In this document: positions 1 through 14,734 of the stretch, piece by piece
Layout of the letters: every line of letters begins with the position of its first letter
Numbering within the stretch: position 1 is the stretch's first letter
NCBI RefSeq assembly: GCF_048771995.1
Contig: NC_133024.1
Coordinates: 59,788,501 to 59,852,500 of the forward strand
Source: Taeniopygia guttata
Lineage: Eukaryota; Chordata; Aves; Passeriformes; Estrildidae
Direction: 5' to 3'
DNA length: 64,000 nucleotides
Notes under the pieces: model-generated
The model's database searches: none
What the model was told of the DNA's origin: nothing
Seen by the model: only the letters and a program-made list of their open reading frames with translations
Translations under genes and position numbers: made by a program

Positions 1-630
1 GATACAAGCCCATGGAGAGTTAAGGAAAGCTGAGCTATGTCTGATCTCATTACAGCTTTAAAAAACAAAATATGGGATGGAGAGCTGGTTCATGGCTGTA
101 AGAAAACCATCAGTCTCTTTATAAGTGGCAAGAAAGGGCTCTGTTCAAGCCCAGAATGGCTATATACTGATTCTTGATTTAAAAATAAAATGATCTTTGA
201 TGCTGCAAGTCATTTCCTAGCTCCCATATGCAAACTAATATAATACCTAGTCAAGTAATGTGTCTATAATTTCATATTATATGTGTCATGCCATAGTGTT
301 TTAATCCTGTTGTCTGCATCTTGTTTGATGCAATAATTGTTGTACTATTTTACATAATCAGAATTAATATGTTGTATGGAGATGCCAGGGAGCGTGTCTG
401 ATCTGCTTGCTACTACAGCAATAACTGAAGTGATATTGTTATTGTACTCAGAGGGAAACATGAACTCTGCAGAAAAACTGGACTGGATGAAACTGAGAAC
501 AGGACTGGGTTTTGGCTAATGTCACATAGACCGGTATGGCGGGTCAGGAGTTATACACTGGTCAGGAGTTTTACTGTCATTGACACATGTTTTCTTAAAA
601 AAAGTAGATGGGAACTGTTCACATATTTCT

Positions 631-937
631 TAGAATCAAAGGGTTGTTTAAATTGGGAAAGACTTTTAAGATCAAGTCCAAATGTTAACCCAGCACTGCC
701 AAGACCACCACAAAAGCACATCCCTAAACACCACATCTACATCTCTTTTAAATACCTACAGAGATGGTGACCCAACCAATTCCCTGGACATCCTGTTCTA
801 ATGTGTGGCTAACTTTTTAGGGCAGAAATTCTTCCTGCTATCCAATCTAAACTACCTTGACACAACTTGAAGCCATTTCTTCTTGTTCTGTCTCTTGTTG
901 CCTGAGAGAAGAGACTGACCCCCAACCTGGCTACACC
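631..937 (-). mobile_element. CR1 LINE 3'-end fragment
   Basis: Read on the plus strand, this follows the reverse complement of the avian CR1 3' end. It starts with the TAGAATCA-type tail unit, then a GGGAAAGAC block, a GGTGACCCAACC block, an AATTCTTCCTGCTATCC block and a GAGAAGAGACTGACCCCC block, all in consensus order. It is truncated at the 5' end, as most CR1 copies are, and has many substitutions, so it is an old insertion. The LINE sense strand is minus, the same as the host gene SIAH3. Confidence 0.9.
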
Positions 938-2462
938 CCTAACATAAATTAGAAAGAAAATAGGACTTCCTGTTGACTTATCAAAGTATAATTTACTGAC
1001 AAAAAACACTGTCCTTTTATGCATATATGTACATATGAAAATAAAACTCCAGATCATCCACAAACCTGAACAATCAGCTCACTCCCTGGTTCTTTTTGCA
1101 CCACCCCAGCTACATCTCTCCAAGGTGAAATTGCTATGGCAAGAGCTAACCCTAACCAGCTGAAGAAGTAATTTGTATTTAACTTCAGGAAAGAGGTTAC
1201 TTCCCACCCCTCTTTTATTTATACATAACCCACCAGTCTTAGATGTTGATGTTGTGCGAACATCACTTCTGCAACACATTTATGTTGATATGTGTAAGGG
1301 CATATGTGCTGCACACACACACACATCTCCTTTCTTCCAATTTGGCAGAAACCTAAGTCTAATTTTGAAATGTCACACCTCACACATAATCACCCAAAAG
1401 AGTTTGCAATGCAGATCCCTTCAGCAATCTGGTTCACAGCACATCCCTAAAGCCAGTAATACTGGTAACAGCCTGAGACGGGAGAGCAAAATCCTTTTAA
1501 GCCAGCCTCACCACTGAAGTATTTTATGAAACTACTCTCTCCATCTACAGACATTTAATTGCTACCTAGCTTTTGGCCTCATTAAATTCCAGATAATTAA
1601 TCCCCAAGTACTAGATATGCACTCTGCCCCAAGACACTTCGACAGGTTTTCTTAGCAGTGGCCCTGAAATGATTATTTCCTGCTCTCAGTGCTGAACATG
1701 CTGTCTCAAGCAGTTTGATGCATGCCCATTAACAGCACACCACTTAGCTATAGTAAGAGCAAGAAAAATACAGGAGAAAAGTACAAACCTTGCAGTATCA
1801 TCAACATTTCTGTGCATTCAGGTGATGAGAAAAATGCAGATTTGTCTACTTCCAGGACAATTATCCTGTTGCTCTCCAGGGAGCTCAGTTTGCAGAATGG
1901 CCAAAGAGCCAGGCTGAGCTCCAGAGCTGCTGCCATGCACCTCTCATGCCTTGGGATTATTACCTGTCCATCCATAGGGGAGAGAACAAAACCCAGTCCC
2001 TATATTTTGGCATTGAAACCATCTCCTACTCAGACTGTTCATTATCCAGTTCTGATTCAAAAGTGGATAAAACCTCTAGGAAAGGAGAGCAACATTCTCC
2101 CTGTTGTTCAAAAGGAACATTAAACTTTGCTGCAATTTAGTCCTAAGTAAATTCTACCACAGACTTAATTCAATCAAAACTTCTCTCTTCCTCTTCAATA
2201 ATCAGCAGAAGGCATTTGCTGTAGGTCTCCCCTGCATGAAGCACAGCAGGAAGGCAGCATCCCACAGGCACTGCCCAAGCACTGCCCTTGAGGACAAACA
2301 GAGGCATCTTGCATGAAATTTGCCCTTTTGCCCTCAGGCACTCAACAGTGTCTTCTTTTTTTTTCTATTTTGTATAACAAGTTTAGTACAATCTTCAGAT
2401 GATGCAGCACAGTCATGAAAGTAACTTCCTTAATTTATTTTCTATTGAATTTAATTTAATTG

Positions 2463-2488
2463 AAATCACAATTGAATGATTGTGATTT
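2463..2488. repeat. Short perfect inverted repeat
   Basis: Two 10-base arms (AAATCACAAT and ATTGTGATTT) flank a 6-base spacer, in an AT-rich stretch of SIAH3 intron 1. An 18-base piece of this site (ATTGAATGATTGTGATTT) occurs again near 12655. No function is assigned. Confidence 0.6.
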
Positions 2489-5400
2489 TCTAGATTCTTT
2501 GTGCTAGCAAAACAGCCCTGACAAGAGCTGGGATGTTCGCACAAAGCCCATGGATTTTGGGGTGAGATAAAGAATAGTGTTTGTCCTTCAAAGGACACCT
2601 TTTCCTCACTATAAATGCTATCAGCTTACATTTACTTTTCTTCTTTTTTTTAGCACTGTATTGCTGTTTGTTGTATGAACAGGTGCCTGGACTGATTATC
2701 TCCAAAACCAGAATAATTAATGGCTTTCTGTAACTTCAACATCAAATGTATTTTGATCAGTTTCAAAAAAAACCCCCTTCTTTCAGCTAATGGGAGGTGC
2801 GAACCTCTAAGTGCTGAGCCCGTGAGACTTTCTGTGACTTCAGAGGAGATTTCATCTCTCATTCCACAAAATTACTGAGAACATCTTAATGAAAAGAGAC
2901 TGGAGTTTTCTCTTTTCTGTGTTGCAGGTCTTGCTTTAACCTCAGAAAGGCCTTGGTTTTTCCAGCTCTAAAATACAGGTGACAATATTTATAAGCCAAC
3001 TGGGACTTTCTACTTGAGGGACATTTTATGGAAGCCTAGCTATTTGCCAAAGACAAGCACGATATTTTCCAGATCAATGAGCCATGATCTCTATACTGCA
3101 GGTAAAAAAAAAAATAAAGGTACAAGAATGTCTAGTACCAGTCCCCTGAAACAGGAGCTTCAATACTTAATTAGCACAGAAGTAGCATTAAGGCATTTTA
3201 ATTCTGCCAGGCTGGTAAGGCCAGGGCAAAGGGAGCAGAAAGCCCACAGCTGATCCCTGTGGTATGGGGTGACCAGGGCTGCTTCAGGAACCTGCAGGAG
3301 CAGATGTTCTGTGGGGAGAGTGCTCTCTGCCCTCTCCTGGATGGAGAAGCCAGCTGGATGGGTCAGGAGGTGACTGGGGGGAAAGTAAATGGGCAATCCA
3401 GCAAAATGGGGCAGGGGCAGAAAGCTGCAGCTACCTGGGAAAGCAGTGGGGAGAGCTGGGACTCTGCTGTGGGGTAGGTGGTGTGTGCAGACATCGCTGG
3501 TTTTACAGAGTGCTGAAGCATCAGTCAGGAGGTTTGCAAGCTGGGGTGACTTTCACAAAACCTCAGAGGGCAGAAAGTGCTGATCCAGCAGTCAAGATGA
3601 GCTGTATCTGCACCTGCAAATCTGGTAGGGAGAAGAGCACAGGGAAAAGGAGCTGTGGAGGGAGAAGGCTGATGTAGTAAATACCAAGGGAATGTAAGCC
3701 TTCTGCAAAGCTGTACCAAATTGATACAAACCTTGCTGCTGTTTTGTTAATATTCAGGAAGAAAAAAACACAGAACAGTGCCTTGCCAGTTTTGCCAAAG
3801 CCTTCAGAGGTAATTGAATGTAGCTTTTTTTTTTTTTTCTGCTGACAGTAAAATTTCTAAAAATATCATATTTTGCCTATAGACATGTGATCTCTATTGA
3901 TTAAAGTCATTGTGTTCAAACCAGAGGAGTTTCTAAAAGACATCTGGGAGATGAAGTTATGGCCTTGAGCTCCTGAGGAAGGATCTTGGTTTTGGATTTG
4001 TGCAGCTAGCCTGATTAGGTTGCATAAAAGCCTCTTCTAGCTTTAAATGTAAGTCTGTGAGGCAAGAAAATTTCACTGTACCCTCACCACAGCTTCAGCC
4101 TGTGTTATGTCAGTGAAATTTCAAATAGGAGCATAAAAGGAAGAGCCATTTTACTTGTGCAATTTCCATCTCATCTGGAGAGTTACAGCAGAAGGAACAC
4201 TAGAAAGATCACCCTGTTGCTAGGTCATGATGGGTACAAATTCCCTTCCTAATTAATGTTTGTTAATGTGTATGTATCACTTAACCCTGGTCTGAGACAG
4301 AAATGTGTTGTTCATGGCAACCATGTCCTCTCCCCTGATCATGATGGGCCAGCAGCTTTATGAAAACTTTTGGTACCTGCTGTCTACAGAAGAGTTGATT
4401 TATGGTTCTCTTAATAAATATTCTTCTATTACACATTGATTTTCTGCATGTTTAATAGTTTAACTTTGAAATGATGTGAAGGCCAGAACTATATTAATGC
4501 CATACAAACAGCAAAATGCCCCAACATAATAAAGCAAAAAATTATTGCTGACCTGCAGCTGGTGCATTCTTCCTCTGAGAGCCTCTCTAAGCATCATAGC
4601 CAAATGTTCTCTCAAATAATATTTCTCAAAGGTGAGCTCATAAGTGAGTTAATTAAATACCAAATTGGTTATTGTGAGTGCATTTACTGGGCATGAAAAA
4701 ATAATGCATCTCTGACATTTCCTTCTGTAAATATGTTTTAAATCATTTGTTGGTAGTTAATGGCCATCCTGCAAAATTAAGGCAAATAGATATGTTTTGG
4801 ATGCTATAAGGCAGCTGCTTCATGATAATTTATTAATACCAATAGATTATGCTTAGATAAAAATTCTGGAAAATCAGGAGCATCACATAAAGGTATGGCA
4901 TTTATTGGTTCCCTGTGTGTATCTCCTGGATTAGTGCAGGCATGGAAGACAGAAGACACACCCACATTAGCTACAAGGGCAGCACAGAGCAGGGAGGGGG
5001 CTGATCTGCAGCAAGCTGTTATATTTTGAAGATAGCCTGTCCACACTCCCTGTTCCCTGGCCGCGATGTCTAGGGTGGTAGCCAGCACTGCAGAACACCA
5101 CAAGTCACTTGCCGCCATGTGACACAGAGCACAGATGCAGGCTTGAGGTACCAGGGGGCACTGCATCTCTCCTGCTTTGGTCTAGAGAAGGATTTACCCC
5201 TTGAGCATATGAATTTATTTCCTTCTTCACCTTAGGGACAGGGTGTGAGGGGTAAACCCATCATAAGAAAAGGCTTCCTGTTCTTGTACCTCTCTTTGAC
5301 TTTATGGCCAGGGCAATCACCTCCCGTTTGGAGATCTGGCCATGACACTGTATTGCAGCCCAGTCAGCCTTAACCTTATCTTGCACACTGAAAGTGAAGA

Positions 5401-8400
5401 TAATGCATGAAGAAAATATCATATGCAATAACCTCCCTACTCATTTGCTACGGTGACAGGTATCAGGAAAATTAAGTTACTTGGCAAGACAAAGGAAGAT
5501 CTTGCTTTTGACTGTGTAGTACATGTACATCTACTATTGCCCGATACGTCCCTCCATTCTTGTTTGGCCCTGTCCTAAGGCAGTGCACAGTACGCCCTTG
5601 AAATTTCTGCCAGTTAAGAACTTCCTGGAGATCACTGAGCTTACAAGTTTTTTTCGTTTTCCATTTGATATTTGGACATATTGTATGAGAATTAACTCCC
5701 CATAATTAAAGCCCAGAGACTGGGTGGCTGCACTGCAGACACAGACTTCTTCTTCAGGTCTGGCAATTCCTGATACTTAGGACTGAACGATACACAGTCT
5801 GAACACTGTTGTGTACGGGGAATCACCAAGAAAACCCAACATGATGAAGACCATTTTTGTTTATTGGTGAAGATAAGGCTGGCAAATACTTCCACACATT
5901 TATTTTTTTATCAAGTTCTAAGTGTGGTGAAGCCTAGAAGATTGAGCTCCCCAGGGTCTTGCCTTTGCCAGGGAATAACCACAGAGGTTGCTGCACTGAA
6001 ACATACTTTTCCAAAGCACAGCCTTCAGCTATGATCTAGGTGGCTGAATTTTACTCAGGTTGGAAGCTGAAAGAAAAAGGTGCCAACTTTGCTGTTTTCA
6101 TTAGGGGAAAGAGTCAAGCTGTTGGCACAGATCTGCCTCCAAACCCCAATGCACGACCACAAGGGAGGTTAGGGAGATGTGCATGCTTTGTGGTGCCTAC
6201 TTCAGACCCTCATTTTCTGTCCAGCTCTGCCTCCTCCCGTAGTGCCAGGCTGGGGGGCATCCTCTGCCTCCCTCCTGAAGCCAAGCAGCGATGGCACACT
6301 GCGCAGTGCTGAGGCGGCGTGATTGCTCCTTCCCTTCTCAGTTGTGGCTGCATATTAACCGTGGATTAATGAGCCCTCTAAGGATTACTTAATGCTCCTA
6401 AAATGCTTTATATTTTCTACTTACATTGTAATAATCATTAAGGGATTAAAGTAAAAAAAAAAAATTATCAACTTAGATGGCTACAGTTAAGCTTCAGCAT
6501 CCTCATTTTGTTTCTTACCTATTTACAGCGGTGAAATCAGTGGAGTTTATCCTTTGGCCTTACTGATACCAAAAAGATTGGCAACTTCACAGTATTTATG
6601 GCAACAGCATCAGTTTTGCAGATGGGCCCTTTGCACACACAGTGAAAGGTAACCTACACAAGTGATTTAAGTATTTTGGCCTCCAACCCAAATCACTTAA
6701 CTGATGTCAGGGAATATTGTCCCTCACTAAATTACAGAGAGATCAAACCAAAGACAAATATTCCTGCAGAGCATCCCAGCTAGATGATGGTTCCTGCAGC
6801 TCCAGCAGCCTGATGGAGTGCTGCAGCACATGGATAGGTCCATCAGGTTTGGAGGCAGATAGACCACAAGGCCTTGGCAGGATGCTGTTGAACAGATCCT
6901 GTCTCCTGCAGGGCTTACAGCACCCGCCTGATGCATCTGATTATCCTCTAGGCTCAGCCTGGCTCCTATCGAGCATCTGCTGCATCTCTGCTCCATCTAT
7001 TCTTGCACCCCAGCTCCAAGACCTAGAGGGGCAGGAGACAGACAGCCTGCCAGGGCTGTTGGTGTGCCCAAAGGCTCTGTTTGTACAGGGAGGGGAAAGG
7101 CAGTTTGGGGAAAAGAGGAAAGCACAGCAAACTCTGTCACTGTTCCCTGTAACCTGGGCCCAGAGTATTGGATCAGTCACCCCTGAGGGCTCTCTAGGGA
7201 GCTCCTGCTGATTTTGCCCATGAGCTCAGGAGTAGATGGATGGATCTTGGGGAAATCTTGGTGATGTCCGTCAAGATGTAGGGTTGTTCCCTATCAGGGA
7301 AACAAATTACCCACAAACCCAGACCTGAGTTGTAGGACTTCTTGGCTACAGAGGGTAGATTTTTGTTCAGCTTTTAACACTCAGTTATTTGCAAGTACCA
7401 GGTGGCGCAGGTCTTCCTGGAGCACCTTAGATGTAATTTTGGGTCATCCAGGACCAAAGGAGGCTGCAGCCCACTGTGTGACTTGCCTGTAGAGACCCTC
7501 AAGGTCTTTTTCCACAAAGAAACCCCTCAGAAGTTACTTGATCTGCAAGTTTCTTCTAAAAGCCAAGAAGCAAAAGTTACAAAAAGTAAAACTTACATTA
7601 CAAAAAAATGCTGAAAGGCTGCTTTTGGCAGATTTTCCCTATGAGTGAGCAATGAAAAGATTTTCCCTTTCCCAACATCTGCTTCATCAGACTGAGTTCT
7701 CTTGCTACTGGCTGTTCATTGGCCTCTGGCAAATTGAAGTTGCCTTAGTTAAAGCAGCAAATAAGCAAAATATCCAGACACAGCCTGGATTTATCTGTGA
7801 ACTGGGATGTTCTTTTCTAATCACTGGTTTATTATTAAAAAATCATTAAAAGCTTAAAAATTATTAAGAGATACCAGTAAGCTCATGTTTAGCTGCAAGT
7901 GTAAATTATCTCCAGTTGCCTTGTGAAGCTTCTGGAGATTAAGCTGCTTTCAGATCTGTTTTCTGATAGTGTCTTCATCTTTTACCAACAGCCTGAAACA
8001 AATTTCAGTCTTTATAATCAGTTATTTACAAATCAGTGATTATGTTTGTGCAACCATTCATGACCTTAATAATTTTGAATCTCTTTTTTGAAATACTTTC
8101 CATGGAACTCAGTAGAAACTCAGTAAAAGTTTAATTTTCTTTTAAAGCTGTATCATTTCCCATGTGAATTAGACCCTTGAGATTCTAGGCAGGAACAGTA
8201 ACTGGACAAAGGGCTCCAGTTTGGCTGTAGGGGGGGAGCCAGAAGAAGCAATGGTGAATTATTGCAAGCATTTGCATCTGTTTTCCTGACACAGTTTAAA
8301 TCTTAACCTGGGCATAGCCATGAATTGTCTGCAGGCAGACACATACCTCTTTGTAAGGAATGTGCTTCTGCTGCATTGCTGCTTTCTTTGAGTTTGCACT

Positions 8401-11400
8401 CTGCTGAGGCTGGTGTTTGTCTGTGAAAAACTTGTATTTTCAGCCACTCCCTGAAGCACAAATAATGAGAAGTTTAACCTTCTTGAGTTGATGTCCTGAG
8501 GGAAATATTTATATGGGACACTTCTTGGCTCAACAGGGGTAAAGACATCCTCAAAAAGCATTTGCCAGAATGATGATAGAGAGGAAACTGAATGAGCCAG
8601 ACAATGCCCTGATCACATCACAGCTATTTCCTAGGAGTGTGAGGAGAGAAAATAAGATGTGAACATACATCCCAAGCCAACAAACCTGAAACAAAACATT
8701 TTTGAAGAACCTGTGTCTTGGGCTCCTGTCAGACACCTTATGGTGAAGGTTGCTATGGTGGCCTAGGACATTCCTGATTCCAGGACCAACACAGCTACTG
8801 CCAAGGCAGCAAAGGAGAACATGTACCTGCATTCCAGCTGTCTCTCTAGTCTGACATACAAATGCAAACTATTTTAATAAACCCACAAAAGGCTGTGAAA
8901 TGGGTTGGGGATGGCCTAAGGACCAAATTTTGTTTCCCCCCGCTGCTGCTGCTGCTGCAGGGCTATGACAGCTTTTAAGGAACCAACAAAGTCATGGGAA
9001 TGGCAATATTTCACTCCAACAAAGTCCCCCAACAAAACACAGGTCACCCACAGACTTCCATACTGCAAAACACGAGCTGGCCTAAAAATGCTGGGAAAAC
9101 CAGCATTTCCTCACCTCTAGTGATTCTATCTCATCTTAAGTCACCAAAATCTGCTACACCTCTGGCTTTCACTGATCAGAGATAAACAGAAACAGACTCC
9201 TCTGAGCCTGTGAGCAGACCCAGAATCCAGACAGGGAACAAATATTACACTACCTAAGTAAGCTCTCTGCTTTGTGCCTCTTTTCACAGCAAATTAACAC
9301 AGCTTGCACATCCAAAAGCAGGTCTGAAGCATCAGGGATTCTACCATAGGGGGAAAGTAATCATGAAGCAGTTAATTGAATAAGCCCAGGAATTTTCTTT
9401 CTGCTGGAAGCCATCCCACAAGGAGAATGAGAGGAAGATTTGTCCAAGTGGATTATTTTCTCCCTGTGACTTGCTCCATATTATTTTCTCCACTCAGCAC
9501 TCTTTAAGAGCATGTTTACACTTATGCCATGGTGCAAAGTCTTTTCTGGTAGATGTTGAACAATCTGTCTTCTCATTGTCAGAATTTATTTAGCATTGCT
9601 TGTAATTACAAATAAGGGTACTTGTCCCAAAGCATATTTTAGAGAATGTCTTACTCTCTTTTGCCATCCGTCATATGCCACAGTGACCTTCTTTCCAGTT
9701 CAGACTGATTTAATTAGCTGGTGATGTCTCTGGGCTTTAGACCACCATGAGGATTTGGATTTCTGATGAGTTTAAATTACCAGATACTTGTGTAACTGGC
9801 ATAGCTCCATAATTTTTTCACTGATGTAAGTCTCCTGTGCTGAACCTTGGATTCCCAAGTGCATCCCACAAGCCCTTCTGTCTGCCTTCTTTGTTATTTT
9901 CAGATATATTTTTCTGATATGACTTTGGTCATTGTTGAGGCAAACGTTCAAAGATTGCTCTCAACCCCCTTACTCTGCTGTGTCTGCCTGTTAGCACCAA
10001 GTTCTGTTTTTATAGACTATTGCAGGGTCAGAACACTTCAGGTGGGAAAGGAGCTCTGGGCAGCTCTGGCTGCGATCTCAGAAATTGCACTGCAGCTGGT
10101 TTACAGTCCTGCTAAGGAAGCTCAGGATAAGGCTGGTCTTTGCCCTGAGGTACATTGCTGGCTCATGTTCAGCTTATCTACCAAGTAAGTGCCCTTTGTC
10201 CTTCTGTCTTACCTGGAAAAGGTTAATAAAATCCATGCTTTATTCACCCACTTTACCTGAAGTTCTCTGTCATCAACTAGTCTAAAAAGTAATTCCCTAA
10301 GTTTTGCTGGTGATGAGTTCCTTCTAGTAGAAATAAATTGAAAGCTCCAGCATGCAGTTATGTTGCCAGACCTCTTTTTGCTATATCTGAAATCTCCATA
10401 AAAGCTTTCTTTTCTGGAGTGGAAAGAAAGTTGTCTTACCTCAACCTGTATTAAACAGTGAACATAGTATTTGGTGTTACTGTGCCCAAACTTTTGGATT
10501 TTTCTTAAAGAGCCTAATATTCTGTCTGGTTTTCTTTTTCATGAGTCAAAGGAACTGTAGGGTGCCAGAAGGGTTCATTTAATTTAACTTTAGTTAAATC
10601 TAATTTAATTTAACATTTAGACAAAAATGGCATATCCATCCCAAGCTATTCTTCTAGCTTCCTTGATTGTTGGTGGCAAGAACTACAGTCTGTCTTTGAG
10701 AACAAAGAACGTCACTGATCCTAGACTCCTAAGGATGTTGTCTCTCTCACCACAGAGAAAAAGCAGAGAACTCACAGTGCTGCCCTCCTTTTACAAGTAA
10801 AGCCTGGACTTCCCTGGACTCCCCTGGCCTGTGGTGTGCCTTTTTATGCAGGGGAGTCCAACCAGTATAGAGAGCACATCCTTGTGTGCAACCAGGTGTC
10901 CTCAGCTGAGCAGACATTGCAATGTAACCCTCAGACATCCCTACTGAGGAGGAGGACGTGTTCAGTCTGCCCTGAACCCTTGAAAAGAGGTGGGTAGGTC
11001 TGCTGAACTCCAGCAGGTTTTTTTGTATGGTCCTTTGCTGGATCAAGTTTGATAATTTTCAGAATAAGTATGTCTGAGTGTCTGATCCTTCAAAACATCC
11101 ATATTTTTCCATCTGTGCATGTGCTTGACACTGAGCTCCTGAGTGCTCCTGTTGAGGCTGGGTTACTGCTACAGTCATCCCACTTGCCACTATCCTGCTG
11201 TTCCATTTCAGCCTCTCATTTTCACAAAGCCTGAAGGTGACCATAACCATCCCCTTACCCCAGCTGCCCTATGTAATCCCTGTGTGATCATTTACTCCAT
11301 TTTTAGGCTTATTACTCTGCTTATTTTCCACATGGTGGTTTCCAGGAGTGGAAGAACATTTTCATCCTCTGCTGATGTGGTTTTCTGATGTGTCGCATCC

Positions 11401-14256
11401 GCCTCCTTGCTCATCTACAGCATTTGTGCTCTGCACAAGGAGATGTTACCAATTTAATATTTTTCTGTCTTATTTATGCTCCATTTCTCTATTTCTCCTT
11501 ACATTTCAACTGGCATTTGATGTAAAAGAGTGTGTGATCTTGTGTTTAAAATATTCACAAGGACTGGTGCCTCTTCTCAGCTACGCATTTACTAGGAGCT
11601 GATGGGCAATTCATCAGCTACTCTGAACTCTAATATTTCCATGTGTGAAATTTAAGGCTGTTCAAATGATTTATTTTTTACTGAGGAGGCCAATCTGGAA
11701 GTGAAAAAGAGTTTCAGTTTGGATCAGTTCAGAATGAAATTGCTCTGGAAGAAAAGACTAGAACTGAAAGCACTGCATCTGGTATGGAAATAGGTGGTTA
11801 ATTTCTTCCCAAAGTTGTTTCAAAGATTTCTGCCTTTTAAGAAAAGAGCACCAAAATAAACATACAAAATACTCAGAGGTCTCTGCTGTTCTCCTCCAGT
11901 GATGCTTTCATCGTATTGCTGAGATGAAAGGGGAGAGCTAAAGATAAATCCATGAATGTTATATAAGATGCTCAGAAATGCCTCTGAACAAATAAAAATA
12001 CTTCAAATTGTACACTGCACGTGTGTCAGGAAATTTATTGGCACTGCCAAGATGCTCTTCCCGCTTTGGAGAGAGCTGTGGGAGAGCTGAGCAGAAGCAT
12101 TGCAGGTGGTTATTAGCAGCAGGTCACCCAGAGCAATTTTCAAGAAGTCTCCATGCACAAGTGAAATTTTTCCATTCAGCACAGCCCTCAATAATCCCAA
12201 GGGGTAAGAGCTTTGTGTGAGGTTCTGAAAAACAGCTGAGCCACTGCCCTGCCCAGCTGTTTGCCCTTGCAGCATGGAAGCAAAAGGGACATGTGTCTAC
12301 TTTGGCAGCATGCACAGGAAACTGCCAGCTTAAATCCCTGCTGAAATTGGATTTGCTTTGCCACACCAAAGCATAGGGCAGATATTATCTTTTGGGAGCT
12401 CTTGGGATCATTTTCATATCTCACTATGCTGGGTGGACAACAAGGGCTGTGGCTCCTTCACTTGGACCTGCTTGCTCGAGCTCCAGGCCAGCTCAGGATG
12501 GCAATTAAGTTTTGCAGGCATGAAAAGCCCTTGGCTTCCTTGCCAGCTGCATCCATGGCTTGTGACACAGTTTCACTGCTTTTTGCAGCTCTCCTGGTCT
12601 TGCCTGTGATCATGTAAAAGTGAAACTTCATCTGTCAAATTGGTGACATCAAGGATTGAATGATTGTGATTTCTTCTGAAACAGCTTGGAGGAAAATAGA
12701 CATCCAAAGTTGCAGTGAAGTTAGTGATGCTTTCAGCAGGAGCAAAAAAACCCAATTTATGTTTTTGAGTGACATATGAGGATAATCTTTTGCTTTAAAA
12801 CTTTGGTAGAGCAGGGAATGGGAAGCATGAAAAAAAGCAAAAGCAGAGAAGAAAAGATACTTAACAAAAAGAGGCAAGCTATGGAAAGAAAGAAAGAAAA
12901 AGAATGCAGTCTGATAGGGTGTTTAATGACTGAACATCCGTGCTTTTTATTTCCAAATACACCACATGTGTACAGAGGTAGGCTGGGAAGTTGTCATGTT
13001 CAGCTAGACACGAGTGGCTTCCCCTAGCTCCATCAAGTCGAAGTGGCTCAGCTCTGCTCAGTTCTGCTGCAAAACTCTCAGCAAAAGCAGTCCCAGTGTA
13101 TTGCCTAAACCTAGCTCAGCTCTCATGTGCTGCCTGACAGCCAGCTCCAGGGGCTCCAAAGAGAACTGTGGCTCTGTACCATCCTGTGCCATGCCATGTG
13201 TGCCAGTGCCGGTGCCACAGGAGGTGCCAAGGGCAGCCCATCAGTGTCACTGTTCCCATGGTCACCGTGCCAGGGGAGCAGCAGGCCTCGGCACCCCAGC
13301 CCCAGGCAGCCAGGAGAGCATGGCTGTGTCCTCCCTTGCTCCTCACTTCCGCACTCAGTTCCCGGTAAAGCTGCATGAAGACTGTCCTTCCCCCACTGCC
13401 ACCCTGTGAAATGATTGCAGGATTCAGCTTTTCTCTCTTGTGCACTTGGCTGAGGGATGCCAATTCCCTGTCGTGAGGGGAAGACTCCGGGCGTGCCAAA
13501 GTCTCAGCTCAGATCCAGGCAGAACAAGAATTAAGGGCTTTTAAACAGCATAGGAAGCACCAAAGTCCCAGGAAGGCAGGGCACAGACACAGCAGCTCCT
13601 CTCCCTCATTTTACCAGAGCTCTTGGGATCTGATGTGCTACCTTTAAACTCAATTTCTTGCATTACTTAAGAACCTCAGATTGTTTCTGAGGAAAAAATG
13701 AAGCTTTTAAATGTCATCCAGATACATATGCTGGGAGTTCTTTGCTACCAGGTGAGAATCTTAATGGTTAAACAAAAAATTATACTCTCTGTAAATTCTG
13801 ACTTTGAGGCAAAATTCATGATGTCTGGGAACCTGACTGAGGACATTTTAACACCTGAAAGGACTTGCAGGACCATATTCGGTGTGTCCCAGTCTGCTGG
13901 GAAGCAGAGACCTTGACACTGATTTAGTGTAATCAAGCCTTGTATTAAAACACGCCTTTTTCCTCTGCACCCTCTGTGTTAGTAACAGCAATTACTCTGG
14001 GACACCATTTCTCTCAAGAGAGTTACCTGGACTATTATGTCTAACCCAAAGGGCTGCACTGAGAAATTCCTGATATACTGAGCCATATCAGAGTGGGTGG
14101 GTTACAAAGTAATATGTGGCAGTGTCTGATGGCTGTTCTTCACCCTGCTGTCAAACACCCTGTCAAGGGGAGAGACATTTCTCTAATATTAAAATAACAG
14201 CACTTCCATTGATAACATCTGATTTCAAATGTCCCGCAACCAGGTCAGATTTAATA

Positions 14257-14536
14257 TAGAATCAGAGAATCCTATAATAGTTTGGGTGGAAGGGACCTTT
14301 TAAAGGCTGTCTACTTCAGTCCCACCGCAATGAGTAGGGACATCTTCAATGACATCAGGCTGCTCAGAGCCCTGTCCAGCCTGACCTTGAATGTTTCCAG
14401 GTACAGGGCATAAACCACCGCTCTGGGAAAACTGCCAGTGTTTCACCACCCTTATCATAAAAAACTTCTTTGTTATAGCTAACCTAAATCGATCCTCCTT
14501 CCGTTCAAAACCATTACCCCTTGTGCTATTGCCTCA
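14257..14536 (-). mobile_element. CR1 LINE 3'-end fragment
   Basis: The plus strand shows the reverse complement of the avian CR1 3' end. In order are an AGAATCAGAGAATCC tail-like unit, GTTTGGGTGGAAGGGACCTTT, CCTGTCCAGCCTGACCTTGAA, a TTTCACCACCCTTATCATAAA block and CCATTACCCCTTGTGCTAT. The fragment is about 280 bases and strongly 5'-truncated. It is clearly diverged, with substitutions at several otherwise well kept positions. Confidence 0.93.
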
Positions 14537-14734
14537 AATTCACTCTCAAAATCAAATGTGGGTAGGAAGGGACTCAGTGCTTGCCTGATGCCCCCTCCAG
14601 AGCTGTAGCAGAACACACAGGACCAGTTAACAGCGGTAATTAACTTTCTGCAGTGGGTTTGGGCTGGGAGGTGAGGAGAAGGAAGTCCAAGCTTATGAAC
14701 ACAGAAACTTCTGAGCTGGGGGCTCTTTCCCTCC

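Noticed and set aside
4804..5166. 120-codon minus-strand cysteine-rich frame
   Set aside because: It was considered as a possible SIAH3 exon 2 because of its Cys/His content, but the residue pattern does not match the SIAH3 second exon and no acceptor-linked reading fits.
6717..7211. 164-codon plus-strand frame in the SIAH3 intron
   Set aside because: It starts with TTG, the product is unlike any family I know, and an overlapping opposite-strand frame is equally open, which points to low stop density only.
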